From Plasmodium relictum (taxonomy: Eukaryota; Apicomplexa; Aconoidasida; Haemosporida; Plasmodiidae): 64,000 nt of DNA. The stretch spans positions 868,001 through 932,000 of the forward strand of contig NC_041689.1 of NCBI RefSeq assembly GCF_900005765.1. The letters run 5' to 3'. The stretch's first letter is position 1; each line of letters opens with the position of its first letter. The notes beneath the pieces were generated by a model. The model did not search any database and was not told the DNA's origin. It was given only the letters and a program-made list of their open reading frames with translations. The position numbers and the translations under genes were made by a program. Shown here one piece after another: positions 1 through 11,544 of this stretch.

Positions 1-486
1 ATTTATTTAGAGTATTTCATTAATTTTAATGTTCTAACTTTTATTATTTTTATTAAAAAAAATATTTATATCTTTTAATTCAGTAAATTTTATATATTTT
101 TATTTAATAAATATTAAAACTATTATTAAATAAAAAATAATAATATCTTTTCAATCAATAAATATAATAATTTTTATTAAAATAATATTTATATCTTTTC
201 TTTCAGTAAATATTATAATTTTTATTAAAACAATTTTTATATTTTTTGATTTAATAAATGTTATATAAAGTTGAAGCTATTATCTAATCCACTTTTAAAA
301 CAAATATTAATTTAGAAAAATGCTTTTTTATGAAAATATTTCCAAAGCCAAATGAAAGAGGATACAAAAAAAAAAAAAAAAATTGCAGTAATTAACTTTA
401 TTTTAGATATAAATATATTTCGATTTTAAATAGAATCTACTATTTTTAAATATTAACAAAATTACAGTACCTTAATATAATTAAAT
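1..486. other. Gene-free upstream region
   Basis: No open frame of note on either strand. It holds the diverged tandem repeat described separately (about 47-265), a poly-A run near 367-382, and presumably the promoter of the small gene starting at 487. Confidence 0.6.
47..265. repeat. Degenerate tandem repeat, about four units
   Basis: Units begin with TTTTTATT(A/T)AA, followed by TTTATATCTTTT and then (CA)GTAAAT, at about 47, 96, 170 and 218. The first, third and fourth are about 48 bp; the second is longer (about 74 bp) and the most diverged. Units 1 and 3 both carry TTCAGTAAAT, which resembles a splice acceptor, but no coding exon can be read here. Confidence 0.55.
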
Positions 487-921
487 ATGTTTAAGTATGT
501 TTTCTATGGAATTAGTGGGTTACTAAGTGGTTGGCTTTTAAGAGATATAATTTTTTTTTCAATTAAGAATATAAACTCAACAAATGGTATCTTATTAAAT
601 AAATTTATTTGTAAGAAAGATGATTTTTTTGAAAATATATTTGAAGAATTAAGATATCGCTTTGATCCACTAGAATTAAAAAAAGGATTTAATAACTACA
701 ATATATATATAAAAGAAAATGACTATTTTTTAGAGACATTATATATAGAAAACTGGAATAATATAAAAAATATGAATGAGTATGTCTACAGTGAAGAAAA
801 TAAAAAAAATTTGCATTATTTGAAAAATTTAAATATTTTTTTTTCTCCATCCTTATTTGTTTTATTAAAACATTATAATGGAAATGATATCCCAAATTAT
901 TTAAAAAAATATATGGAATAA
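487..921 (+). CDS. Small conserved-looking protein with N-terminal membrane segment
   Basis: Single-exon frame of 144 codons from an ATG at 487. The first 30 residues are hydrophobic with small residues (YGISGLLSGWLL then RDIIFF), which looks like one membrane anchor or an organelle-targeting signal. The rest is charged, with aromatic residues and no low-complexity insert. The absence of Lys/Asn runs and the even composition suggest a real protein under selection. I do not recognise the family. A small mitochondrial inner-membrane or assembly protein is possible from the size and layout, but that is a guess. It converges tail-to-tail with the axonemal gene on the minus strand. Confidence 0.6.
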   Translation: MFKYVFYGISGLLSGWLLRDIIFFSIKNINSTNGILLNKFICKKDDFFENIFEELRYRFDPLELKKGFNNYNIYIKENDYFLETLYIENWNNIKNMNEYVYSEENKKNLHYLKNLNIFFSPSLFVLLKHYNGNDIPNYLKKYME

Positions 922-1424
922 AATGTTTGTTTGCACATTATTTCATGAAATATATATATATATATATATATTATTGAAATTTTTCTAATTAAACTTATAA
1001 ATTATATTATTAAATAAAATAAATATTTTTAATTATTTAAAATAAAAAACTTTAGTTATTTATAATAGTTGATAATTATTCACAATAATTTTGATATACT
1101 TCTGTTAATTTTATGTTTCCTGAATTATAATAATTGAAAAGTTCTAAAAAACTAAAAAAGGAATATTCTTTTTATCTATTGGAGAAGAAAAAAGAAAAAA
1201 AATAATCAGAAATAATTAATTATAATAAAAAAAAAAAATTAATATAATATTTATGTCTTTTGAATTAAATAACAAAAATAACTGATTCTTGCTATCTTAG
1301 AAAAAACATAAATAATCGTATCTCTTTTAATATATTTCAATATTTTTTAATATGGTATGTTAATTATTTTTATTTTATAATTTTAATTTTTATCGTTTTT
1401 TTTGTTTCATTTTAAGATAATGAT
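922..1424. other. Convergent intergenic region
   Basis: Lies between two 3' ends. It contains a short (AT)n run at about 950-970 and poly-A/T runs. I see no gene, RNA or repeat family in it. Confidence 0.6.
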
Positions 1425-4160
1425 CTATTTTTTTTTTTTAATATTTTCTTCTTGATACATAGAAATTTCGGCTGTTAATGATTTAATAAGAGTTTCTTTA
1501 TCTCTTAATTTTTGTTTTATTTGTGTTATATCCTGTGTATTAGTGTATCTTAACTTTTTATCCATCTCCTTTTGTAAATCTTCACATTCTTTTGTTTTTG
1601 ATTCAAGTAAAATGTTTTTTTTCATTGATTCTTCTGTTTTTTCAATTAACTTTTTTTGGACATGTTTTAATTTTTGAATTAGATCAAATGCAGTTGGGTC
1701 ATTGCCTTCTAAATTTCTCCACCTGTGAATATTAATTGGCTTTTCTAATTCTTCTGATAACGTTTTAACCTTGTTTTTCTCACTTATTAACTCTTTTTTT
1801 AAAGAATTTATTTCTAATTTACTATTATGCAATGTATCTTTTGATACAATGTTTAATTCATTAGCATTTTTTAAATTAGACACCTTTTTATTTAAATTTT
1901 TTATCTCTTGTAATAAATTTTTATTATTTAAATCTATTTTATCATGTGAAATTTGCAAAAGTTTTAGTTTTTCTTTTAACATTGTTATTTCTTCTATTTT
2001 TTCACAAAGTTCATTATTCAAAGTGTCTTTTTCTTTTTTTACGTGACTGAAATTTTTTTCACTACTTTTCAATTTATTATTTAATTCATTTATTTCTATT
2101 TCTAGATGTTCTATCGTTTTTTTATCATGAACAAATGTATTTTTGGAATTTTCACTCTGATTTTTCAATTTTTCTATTTGTTCTCTTAATTTTTCATTTT
2201 GATTTATTATATTTTTTTTTCCTTCATTTAAGTCATTTATTTTGCTTTCTAAATTTTTTTTTTCACATTTTATAACTTCTAGTTCATTGGCTTGAATTTT
2301 AAATTTCTCTTCTAAGTTGCTTAACTTTTCTTTAGTTTCAATTAAATTTTTGCTGGCATTTATTTTTTCACTTTTAATATTTTCACATAAGGATTTTTCT
2401 TTAGCCAAATCATTTTTTAAAGAATTTACAACCTTTATGTATGTATTAATCTTGTTGTCTTTTATTACTAATTCGTTTGTACTATTTATTATCTTATTAT
2501 TAGTTTGAGATAACTCGTGTAATAATTTTTCTTTTTCTTTTACTAATGATTGTATGTCTTCATTTAGTTTATTCTTTTCTTCTATTCCTTTTTTTATATC
2601 TTTTTCTAAGTTTATACTAATAAGTTTTTCTTTCTTTGCTATTTCTGTATTTTTCTTAATAGTATCATCAATTTTTTCAATTAACTTTTTTGTTTGCTCT
2701 TTCTCTATTATTAAATCATTTATTTCTCTCTTTTGATTTTGATACTTTGTTTTAACTTCCTCAGTTAATTTTACAATCTTCTGGATTTCATAAGTCAGTG
2801 ATTTCACATTTATTCCTAAGGATTTTTTTTCTTTTTCTAGCATTTTAATTTTATAATACTCTTGATCTAATTTCATTTTCATTTTGGTATTATTACTAGT
2901 CAAGTTACTTATAATTGAAGTATTATTTAAAATTTCACTTTGTTTTAACTTTGACTCATTTAAAAGTAATTTATTCTTTTTATTCACATCTTCTAATTTT
3001 TGTTCCATGTCATTATTTTTTTTCAACATTTCTTTTTGTTTTTTTTCTAATAAATCAATTTTTTCTAATAAATTTATTTTGCTATTTTCTAAGTCTTTAT
3101 TTTTATTAATTTGATTTTCTAACAATTTCTGAGTTTTTATTAACTCTTCATTTATATAATTTCTCTCTTCAATAAGTATTTCCATATTCTTTTCAATTAG
3201 TAATTTATCTTTGTTATATTCTTCATCTAATTTTTTTTTTTCTTCCAATTCCTTTTTTAAATTATCTATAGTAATATTTTTTTTTAGATTTTCTTTTTTT
3301 ATAGTATTTAAATTTTCATTTATTTCATTATTTTCATTTTTTAATTCTTTAGTATTTTTTTCTAAATTATCTACTTTTAATAATATATGTTCATTTTCTC
3401 TTTTTAAACTTTCAATTTCATTATTCTTGTTTTCAATTTTTACTTCAAATTCTTCAATATTAGTTTTTAGCGCTTCAATATCTTCCAAATAATTTTCTTT
3501 TTCGCAATTCCATTTATCTTCCTTTTTCTGATTGTTGTCAAATAGTATCTGAAGTTTGTCTATTTGACCTTGTAAGAGAAGAATATTTTTTTTTTCTTCA
3601 TTATAGTTTTTTGTAATTTCTTTATTTTTAATAAGATTTTTTTCTAATTCTTCTTTTAACATTTTTATTTTGTCTTTATTTTGTTTGTTTTTTATTTCAT
3701 TTATTTTTAATAATTTTAATATTTTTTTAAACTCATTTTTAAAATTTTTTATTTCTTCTGAATTATTAGAATGTAATACTTTACTAATATTTATATTTTC
3801 TAAAAAATATATTACACTATCTAAATTGTCGTTTGGGTTATCTATGTAGTCGTCATTTGTAATGCTTTCTGAATATTTTTCTGAATCAATTTTTTCTTTT
3901 TTTTTTTTCTTTTTCTTCTTTTTTTTTTCTTTTACGGTTTTTTTGAAACCTAACTCTATTTCGTCTTTTCTTTCTTTTTTATTGTAGCTATCTTCATCGT
4001 ATAATTCTTTTTGTATATTAGAATCCTTTATATTGTCCTTTTTATTTTCATTTATTATTTTATTTACATATTCAGTTTTTAAATTATTTTTATCATAAAA
4101 GTCTTCACTTTTCTGCTTGTTACTAGAACATGTGTTATTATGCAAAATATCATGTTCCAT
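1425..4160 (-). CDS. CFAP58: CFAP58-like axonemal coiled-coil protein
   Basis: A 911-residue intronless frame, close to the length of animal CFAP58/CCDC147 (about 870). Residues from about 110 to the end are almost continuous coiled coil. The diagnostic stretch lies in the C-terminal part: INIHRWRNLEGNDPTAFDLI followed by QKLKHVQKKLIEKTEE, which I recognise as the conserved CFAP58 motif (HRWRxLEGxDP). CFAP58 is a structural protein of motile cilia and sperm flagella. In Plasmodium the only flagellated stage is the male gamete, so I infer a role in microgamete axoneme assembly and expression in male gametocytes. The N-terminal 100 residues are a Lys/Glu-rich, lineage-specific extension with a poly-Lys tract at about 79-92. 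A generic coiled-coil protein is the alternative. Confidence 0.78.
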   Translation of the reverse strand: MEHDILHNNTCSSNKQKSEDFYDKNNLKTEYVNKIINENKKDNIKDSNIQKELYDEDSYNKKERKDEIELGFKKTVKEKKKKKKKKKKEKIDSEKYSESITNDDYIDNPNDNLDSVIYFLENINISKVLHSNNSEEIKNFKNEFKKILKLLKINEIKNKQNKDKIKMLKEELEKNLIKNKEITKNYNEEKKNILLLQGQIDKLQILFDNNQKKEDKWNCEKENYLEDIEALKTNIEEFEVKIENKNNEIESLKRENEHILLKVDNLEKNTKELKNENNEINENLNTIKKENLKKNITIDNLKKELEEKKKLDEEYNKDKLLIEKNMEILIEERNYINEELIKTQKLLENQINKNKDLENSKINLLEKIDLLEKKQKEMLKKNNDMEQKLEDVNKKNKLLLNESKLKQSEILNNTSIISNLTSNNTKMKMKLDQEYYKIKMLEKEKKSLGINVKSLTYEIQKIVKLTEEVKTKYQNQKREINDLIIEKEQTKKLIEKIDDTIKKNTEIAKKEKLISINLEKDIKKGIEEKNKLNEDIQSLVKEKEKLLHELSQTNNKIINSTNELVIKDNKINTYIKVVNSLKNDLAKEKSLCENIKSEKINASKNLIETKEKLSNLEEKFKIQANELEVIKCEKKNLESKINDLNEGKKNIINQNEKLREQIEKLKNQSENSKNTFVHDKKTIEHLEIEINELNNKLKSSEKNFSHVKKEKDTLNNELCEKIEEITMLKEKLKLLQISHDKIDLNNKNLLQEIKNLNKKVSNLKNANELNIVSKDTLHNSKLEINSLKKELISEKNKVKTLSEELEKPINIHRWRNLEGNDPTAFDLIQKLKHVQKKLIEKTEESMKKNILLESKTKECEDLQKEMDKKLRYTNTQDITQIKQKLRDKETLIKSLTAEISMYQEENIKKKK

Positions 4161-5305
4161 TTATTTAACAAAAAAAAAAAAAATAAATAATGATATTAGA
4201 CAAAAGAAACCTAATTAAATTATAAAATATAGGGTGATTACGAGTTTATTTACATTGAATAAAATTGTGTTTAAAAAATTTGCTTTTTGAGATAATTATA
4301 ATTTTAATTTCTTAAAAAAAAAAAAGAGAAAAATTCTTTTGACTCTTTTTTTTTATCTTTATTTTTCTTTTTTTTCCTTATAATAAATAATAATACCATT
4401 TTCTTTTGAAATCTTACTTTTTTTATTATAATTTTTCTAAAAGAAAATTTTCTTAAAATTATACATTTAAAAAAAATTGTGTCTACAATTGTAATTAAAT
4501 AAAAAGTTTTTAAAATCTTTTTTTTTATAATTTATATATATATATATAATTTAAATGTTCATATAATACATTAATAAGATACACAATTTTCTAAATTATT
4601 TATTCACATATGTATAGTTATTGTGTGTATAATTTTTTTTTTTTAATATTTTTTAGCAATAAAATTTATATAAACATAAAAATTATGAAAAGAAATATAT
4701 CTTTTAATAAAAAAAAGGTAAAAATTTAGTAAAAAATACATACATATATAATGAAAATTAATCTAAATTTAAAATATATATATCATTTTAACGGCTTACG
4801 TAAATGTCTTTTATAAATTGATGGAAAAAAAAAAAAATGAAAAATATAAAAACAAATAACAAATTACAAAAACAAAAATATTTATGAGGGAAGTGAGAAA
4901 ATAAATAATAAGGCTAAAATAATGATTAAAACAAAAAAAATATATTATTATTAAGTAAAAATAAAATTAAATTTATTAAATACATTTAAAAATATAATCA
5001 AATATAATATATATATATATATAGAGAGAGAGAGACAAAATATATTAAACAAAAACTTTTACATATGATACTGGTATATTATAAATTATCACAAATAGTC
5101 AAAAAAAATATATTATTACTAAATAATAGTTAATTAGAAAATGATACAGCTTATGTATAACTTGTTTATCAATTAAAAGAAATATATATATATATATACA
5201 TAATATGTATCATTTTTATTTTTTTTCATATTATTTAATTTGATTATGAAAAAAAAAAGATATATATATATATTTTATATTTATGTTTATATTTTTTCAT
5301 AAAAA
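4161..5305. other. Intergenic region upstream of CFAP58-like gene
   Basis: Should hold the promoter and 5' leader of the minus-strand CFAP58-like gene and the 3' end of the CRAL-TRIO gene. Visible content is poly-A/T, several (AT)n runs and a short (AG)n run at about 5023-5033. I see no gene. Confidence 0.55.
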
Positions 5306-7837
5306 TTAACTTCTATTAACATGTTTGTTAAAAAATTGCAAATTTATAATCTTAATTTTATTTAATTTTTTTTTACTTTTTTTTTCAGTCACATTGCTGT
5401 TTACATTATTGGTTGCATCTGAATCATTTTGAGAAAAACTTATATTTTTTTTATTTTTGTTGATAGATTCATCATCATTGATATTTGTTATATTACCAGT
5501 AGATGACGATACACGACTAAAAAAACTTACTTTATTTTCAAATTCTTTATTGGTTATATGATTATTTAAATATTCATTTTCATTTTCATATTTATGTTCC
5601 TTATAAAATTTATCATATGATTTTTTAGAAAATTTAGTACTAATAGATGTGATAGAATTATTTTTAAATTTTGAAAAAGAATACTCAAATTTTTTAGATA
5701 AAATTGATTTAATACTAATGCCAGATTTTTTCATATTTAATTTACTATCAGAATTAATACTATTTAAATTATTGATACCAATATTACTATTACTATTACT
5801 ATCGTTTTTGCTATATTCATTCTTCATATTCATATTTATTTTTTTTCCATGATTTATATTAGCTGCATTATTAAATTCATTTTTTGTTTTATGTTTATTG
5901 AAATCTAAACTTACATTTTTTAAATAACTTTTTTCATCATATTCTATTTTCTCATACTTGTCTATTTCATCATTAAATAAACTCTTGGCTGCTTTAATTT
6001 TACAATAAGAATTTGTTTTTCCTTTTACCCCTGTTTTGTATATGTTATTGCGACCATTTTTTGAAATCGTATCTTCTTCGGCAGATGTTTTTTTAACATT
6101 ACTATCAAAAATGGATGCAGAACTATTGTAAATATTTATTTCAATCATTTTTGCATCATTTAAATTTTCTTTTTTTTTAATATAATCAAGATTAAGGCCA
6201 TTTTTCATATCTTTACTTTCATAGTTTTTTTTATTTACTTTGGAATTGTAAATATTGGGAATTGGTATCTTGAGTTCCTTTTTACAGTTACTATCTGTAT
6301 AATTATTTAGTGATTTATGTTTATTTAAATTCCTTATGTTTTCCTCATCATTGTTAAACGATGAACTATCATATGTAGAAATGAGTACCGGAGCATTATT
6401 ATGGCAAAGACTACTACTATAATTACACTGCCTGAATTCATTTGTGCATATATTAGATTCTATATATTTAAAATAATCATACATTGATTTAAAATTAGAT
6501 TTAATAATAAGATGATTTATTAAAAAAGAGAATCGTTTTGTTAAATAATTTATAGTTATATTTGATAAAAATAAGTATTTTATCTTAAAAAGCCACCTGT
6601 GAGAACTCCCAGTATTAACAATATACTTATTTTTTGAATTAATATATTTATGATTCTTCAAAAAGCTATTATTGTCAATATGATATTCGGCATTGATTAC
6701 AGAATTAATAAAACTTTTATTTAAATATAGATCTTTTTTACTTGAATTTTTTTTTTTTTTTTTTTTTTTATTAGTATCTCCATTTAGTTCTTCATTTAAA
6801 GAAGTGTTTTGATGTTGCATTAATTCTTTACTATCATTTTTTACTAATTTTAAGTGCATAGAATAGCCTATAGTTAAAAATTCATATATTTTGTCGCCTA
6901 ATTTATTAAAAATGTCTAAATGCTTATCTTTTTCTATTTCTTTCTTTTTTGCTTCTTCATCTTTTTTTATAATATAACAGTTGGGATAAAAAGAAAATGG
7001 ATAATACATATTATTTTTTATTTCTTGAACACCTCCATATTTTTTTTCTAATTGTGTTTCTAATATTTCTTCTCTTAAACATGTTGAATAATTGTTATCT
7101 AAAATTTTTAATTTTTTTGTCATGTAATTAGGTGCGAAACTTAAAAATGATCTACCAAATGTTTTAAATAATTTGGGAGCATCTATTATATACATCCTAT
7201 ATAGCCTACACCTATATTTTGAGTTCATGATCTCAATCAATTTCATAAATGTAGACATTGGAAATTTTGATATAGATATACCTGAACAATCAATTATTGA
7301 AATATAATTTTCTATTTTTCCTGGTATACATAAGTATTTTAAAAAAAATTCAAAACAAAAAAAAAATAAATTTATTAATTTTTCAATATTTAATAATTCA
7401 ACGTTTAATAAATTTATTATCAATATAGGTCTACATTTTTTATCTCTACCATGCCAATACATAACCCCCTTATTTATATAATCTATTACATCTTTTTCTT
7501 TTATGGGCAATACATTAGAAATTCTGAATTCATAATTACTTTTAATTAAATCTAAAGCTTTTGCGAAATCAAATTGTGCTGAGTATAAATAACGCAAGCA
7601 CTCATTTTCAAAAAATGTTTTATTTATTTTTAATGATTTATTTTTGCAATATTTTTTAAATTCACATATTGCTATTTCTTCTTCGGTATTTATGAATGTG
7701 TTATGAAAAATATATCTTAAATTAAAATTTTTATCGTATACATCGTCTTTATTTGGTTCGAAAAAGAATACATTTTCATCTATTGTATATTCATTTACAT
7801 TTTTTTCAATAACCACTTTTCCTCTCGATAATTCCAT
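5306..7837 (-). CDS. CRAL-TRIO (Sec14-like) domain protein
   Basis: An 843-residue single-exon frame. Residues about 55-110 resemble the short CRAL-TRIO N-terminal helical region (FLRY-like CLRYLYSAQFDFAKAL). Residues about 120-275 form the CRAL-TRIO lipid-binding fold, with YWHGRDKKCRPILIINL, IDCSGISISKFPMSTF, YRMYIIDAPKLFKTFGRSFL and CLREEILE in family order. Sec14-type proteins bind and exchange phospholipids such as phosphatidylinositol or phosphatidylcholine between membranes. After about 300 the chain is Lys/Asn/Ser-rich and largely disordered, with a poly-Lys tract near 357-364. A stretch around 400-460 is less degenerate and may be a second small domain. The upstream neighbour is transcribed divergently. 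Lipid specificity cannot be read from sequence. Confidence 0.85.
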   Translation of the reverse strand: MELSRGKVVIEKNVNEYTIDENVFFFEPNKDDVYDKNFNLRYIFHNTFINTEEEIAICEFKKYCKNKSLKINKTFFENECLRYLYSAQFDFAKALDLIKSNYEFRISNVLPIKEKDVIDYINKGVMYWHGRDKKCRPILIINLLNVELLNIEKLINLFFFCFEFFLKYLCIPGKIENYISIIDCSGISISKFPMSTFMKLIEIMNSKYRCRLYRMYIIDAPKLFKTFGRSFLSFAPNYMTKKLKILDNNYSTCLREEILETQLEKKYGGVQEIKNNMYYPFSFYPNCYIIKKDEEAKKKEIEKDKHLDIFNKLGDKIYEFLTIGYSMHLKLVKNDSKELMQHQNTSLNEELNGDTNKKKKKKKNSSKKDLYLNKSFINSVINAEYHIDNNSFLKNHKYINSKNKYIVNTGSSHRWLFKIKYLFLSNITINYLTKRFSFLINHLIIKSNFKSMYDYFKYIESNICTNEFRQCNYSSSLCHNNAPVLISTYDSSSFNNDEENIRNLNKHKSLNNYTDSNCKKELKIPIPNIYNSKVNKKNYESKDMKNGLNLDYIKKKENLNDAKMIEINIYNSSASIFDSNVKKTSAEEDTISKNGRNNIYKTGVKGKTNSYCKIKAAKSLFNDEIDKYEKIEYDEKSYLKNVSLDFNKHKTKNEFNNAANINHGKKINMNMKNEYSKNDSNSNSNIGINNLNSINSDSKLNMKKSGISIKSILSKKFEYSFSKFKNNSITSISTKFSKKSYDKFYKEHKYENENEYLNNHITNKEFENKVSFFSRVSSSTGNITNINDDESINKNKKNISFSQNDSDATNNVNSNVTEKKSKKKLNKIKIINLQFFNKHVNRS

Positions 7838-8239
7838 AGTATAAAATGATCAAAAAAAAATTTTTTTTTCTACTATAAAATTTTTATGTTTATGTGTATT
7901 CTCTTTTTATATATAATTTTTCCTTTCTCTTTTTTTTTTTTTAAATTTTTTATTTTTGATATATAGAATCAATTTTCAATAATTTTTTTTTATTTTTTTT
8001 CTAAATTTCTAATGAAATTACATTAATAATAAAATGTAACAAGTATTCTTTTGATTGTATTGGGTTATATTACATTTTTTTAAAAAACATATATTTTTAG
8101 TTCCACAATATAATTTTTTTTACTATTTATAATATGTAGATTCAAATAATATAATGAATATTCATAAATTATGTAATTATACTCTAAAAAATAAATAAAA
8201 TAAAATTATATTTTTACAACATAATATTACAATTATATA

Positions 8240-8281
<42 letters not shown>

Positions 8282-9480
8282 CATTGTTTCCATATGTTTT
8301 AACACATTTTATCTATTATTAATGTTAATTGAATGTAGTTACTACTAATTATTACTAATATTAATTATTGTTACTATTATTATTACTATTAACTACTCAT
8401 AATTATTTATATGTTTAATTTTTAATATTTTTTCTATCTAAAAATGAATTCTGCTATATTCAAGGAAATAGAATAATAATCATATTTTTTTTTTTTTTTA
8501 AATATAGTATATTGTATATATCAATTAATAATGTATGTTATTATAAAAAAATAAAATCCATAATTTTTTTTAATTAGCTCATGCAAATGTACACAAAAAT
8601 ATTATTTCTTGAAAATATGCTTGAACAATATATGCTAAATAAATGTAAATGTTTGAGGACAAAGAAAAAAAATATAAAAATTAAAAAAAGAAAAAAAAAT
8701 TTCTCTGTGTATAAATAAAGATTCAAATTATATATAAATTTTAAAAAATAAAATATGAATACTTTTTTAAGTTGTCTAAATTAAAGAAGATAAATGAATT
8801 CGTGAAATGATATTAAATTTTTTATTATAAACAATTAAAAGAAAAAAATGGATAAAAAAAAAAATTTTTTTTATGAACAACACATTTAAACAAATATCTT
8901 TGATTCGTTTACTACATAAAAGTTATAAAAGAATTTATTTAAATAAAAACACACAATGTATAAAAAAGTCTTTTTTTATAAGTGTTAATATTTTATCAAA
9001 AAAAAAAAAAAAAAAAAATTACACAATTTCTTGAATAATGACAAAAAAGATAAAAAAGCGCTGTTTAATTCCTTAATGTTGTTTTATTAAGAATTTTAAA
9101 TAAAAATTATATTTGGACATTAATAAGAAATGCACTTCAATTATTTTTTTTATAAATTATAACATTGCTTAAATACAGTATATACATATATATATACACA
9201 TAGTTAAAATGTAAATATTTTTTTTTTTCAAAAATATATCAAAAAAAAAAAAAAAAATATATTAATAATTAAAATTTTAGTAAAATTCAAATGTGAAAAG
9301 TAAATGTTCAATGTGTATATTATTTAATTAATATATTATTTATTTTTTTTTTTTATTTTATTTGCTTTTTTCCTATAAATTATAAATATAATTTAATATA
9401 TAGTTTATTAGAAATAATAACATTCTTTTAATTATCTTTTTATTTCCCCCCTTTATTGTGATAAAAATTTTTGATGAAAC
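7838..9480. other. Divergent intergenic region (bidirectional promoter)
   Basis: Separates the minus-strand CRAL-TRIO gene from the plus-strand FabF gene, so promoters for both should lie here. Visible content is an (AT)n run at about 8237-8279 and long poly-A runs near 9000 and 9241. No coding potential is seen. Confidence 0.55.
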
Positions 9481-11544
9481 ATGAGAACATATTCATATTA
9501 TTTTTTCTTTTTCTTTTTCTTTTTCTTTTTAATTTCACAGGTAATTGAAAGATGTTCAATGAACTAAAAATATTTTTATAAATTTAAAATAATTTGCATG
9601 TATTTAAATAGTTTGTATTTATACGTGTTTGTTATTTATTAAAGATAATTAATCAAAAGAGATAAAATAAACATATAAAACTACAGAAAATAAATATAGA
9701 TTTGAAAATTACTTTTAAAAAAAGAAAAGAAAAAAATAAATAAATAATTTTATATATCTTCTTTATATGCCATTCATAATTTTATAATTTATATTATCAT
9801 TTTTTGTTTACGTAATTTGTGAGTGTGTATATATGTGGTTGTAGAATAAAGTAATTAAAGAATTGTTTAACTCTATTAAATGCTATAATAAAATAAAGAA
9901 ATAAAAAAAAAAAAATAGGAAATAAAATAAATACACCGCATTTATGAGAGACAAAAGTATATTTTTTTTAAGATTATCATAGCTTTTCATATTTATCTGT
10001 ATCCATATTATTTTTATTATCTATTTATTTTAAAAATATATATAAATATAAGTTAAATTATAAAAATATGTATAGGTATATAGCAAAAAATATGGATATG
10101 TTAAGAACAGTGCACAAAGAACTACAAAAAACATATTCAGAAATATTAGATTGTACAACAGCTATAATTCAAATCAATTAAAAAATTATTGCGAAGTAAG
10201 GAAAAAAGAAAAAAAAAAATTTATATAATTGCATGTATATATATAAAATAAAATTTATATATATATATATATTTATGTACGATATAGACATCGAGAGTTG
10301 TGTGTACAGGCTTAGGGGTTGTAACTGGTGTTGGAATAGGAGTTGAACATTTTTGGAATAACTTGATCAGTGGATATAATTCTATTGATAAAATTACAAA
10401 ATTTGATGTAACAGGTATGGCATGTGGTATAGGTAGTGAGATTAATAAAAATGATTTTAACCCTTATGATTTTTACACTAATAAAAAAGATGTAAATCGA
10501 AATGATGATTGTACACATTATGCTGTTGCTGCAACAAGATTAGCCATAGATGATGCAAAAATAGATTTAAATAAGATTGACAGTGATAAAGTAGGTACAA
10601 TTATTGGAAGTGGTATTGGTGGTTTACTTTTTTTAGAGAAAGAAATGAAAACCTTGCATGAAAAAGGTCATAAAAGAATAACTCCTTATTTAATACCGGC
10701 AATGATAGCTAACACTCCATCAGGTTTTGTATCTATTGAAAATAATTTAAGAGGAATATCTCTTGGAATGCTAAGCGCTTGTGCAACTTCAGGTAATACA
10801 ATTGGAGAAGCATATCGCTATATAAAATATAAAGAGTATGATGTTATGATATGTGGTGGAACTGAAGCAAGTATTACTCCGATCAGCTTTGCGGGATTTA
10901 ATGCATTAAGAGCTTTATGTGTTGGATATAATGATAACCCAAAAAAAGGATGTAGGCCTTTTGATTTAAAAAGAAGTGGATTTGTTATGGGAGAAGGCTC
11001 TGGTATTTTAATTTTAGAATCTTATGAGCATGCTATTAAAAGAAATGCTAAAATTTATGGAGAAATTTTAGCATATTCTTCTGAAAGTGATGCTTACCAT
11101 ATAACTGCTCCAGAACCTAATGGAAGAGGCTTAACAAGTTCAATTAAAAAAGCTTTAAGAATGGGAAACGTAAATATATCTGACGTAAAGTATGTTAATG
11201 CGCACGGAACATCTACCAATTTAAATGACAAAATTGAAACGAAAGTTTTAAAAAATGTCTTTAAAGATCATGCATATAAATTACATGTATCATCCACTAA
11301 AAGTATGACTGGCCATTGCATTGGGGCTGCTGGTGCTATTGAATCTATTGCTTGCTTAAAAGCAATGCAAACAAATATTATCCCACCAACTATTAACTAT
11401 GAAAATGAAGATCCAGAATGTGATTTAGATTATACACCCAATAAAAGCTTTTATTCAAAAGAAGATATAGATATTTCATTAAATACAAACTTAGGTTTTG
11501 GTGGCCATAATACAGCTTTATTATTTAAAAAAATTTCTAAATAA
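9481..11544 (+). CDS. fabF: Apicoplast beta-ketoacyl-ACP synthase II (KAS I/II)
   Basis: The catalytic exon runs 10288-11544. Counted from the GTG at 10300, the Cys-His-His triad is Cys161 (SACATSGNT), His302 (NAHGTSTN) and His339 (SMTGHCIGAAGA), with the FDLKRSGFVMGEG and NTNLGFGGHN motifs. It elongates acyl-ACP in type II fatty acid synthesis in the apicoplast. The frame is closed by a stop just before 10288, so upstream exons are needed. I propose exon 1 at 9481-9540, a 20-codon Phe-rich hydrophobic signal sequence ending CAG/GTAATT. Exon 2 at 10076-10195 would be 40 codons, rich in Lys, Asn, Ser and Arg, ending GAA/GTAAGG. All joins are phase 0 and give 478 residues with a signal-plus-transit leader. 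Exon 2 and the catalytic exon are firm. Exon 1 is plausible, although its pyrimidine-rich sequence also resembles an acceptor tract. Confidence 0.9.
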
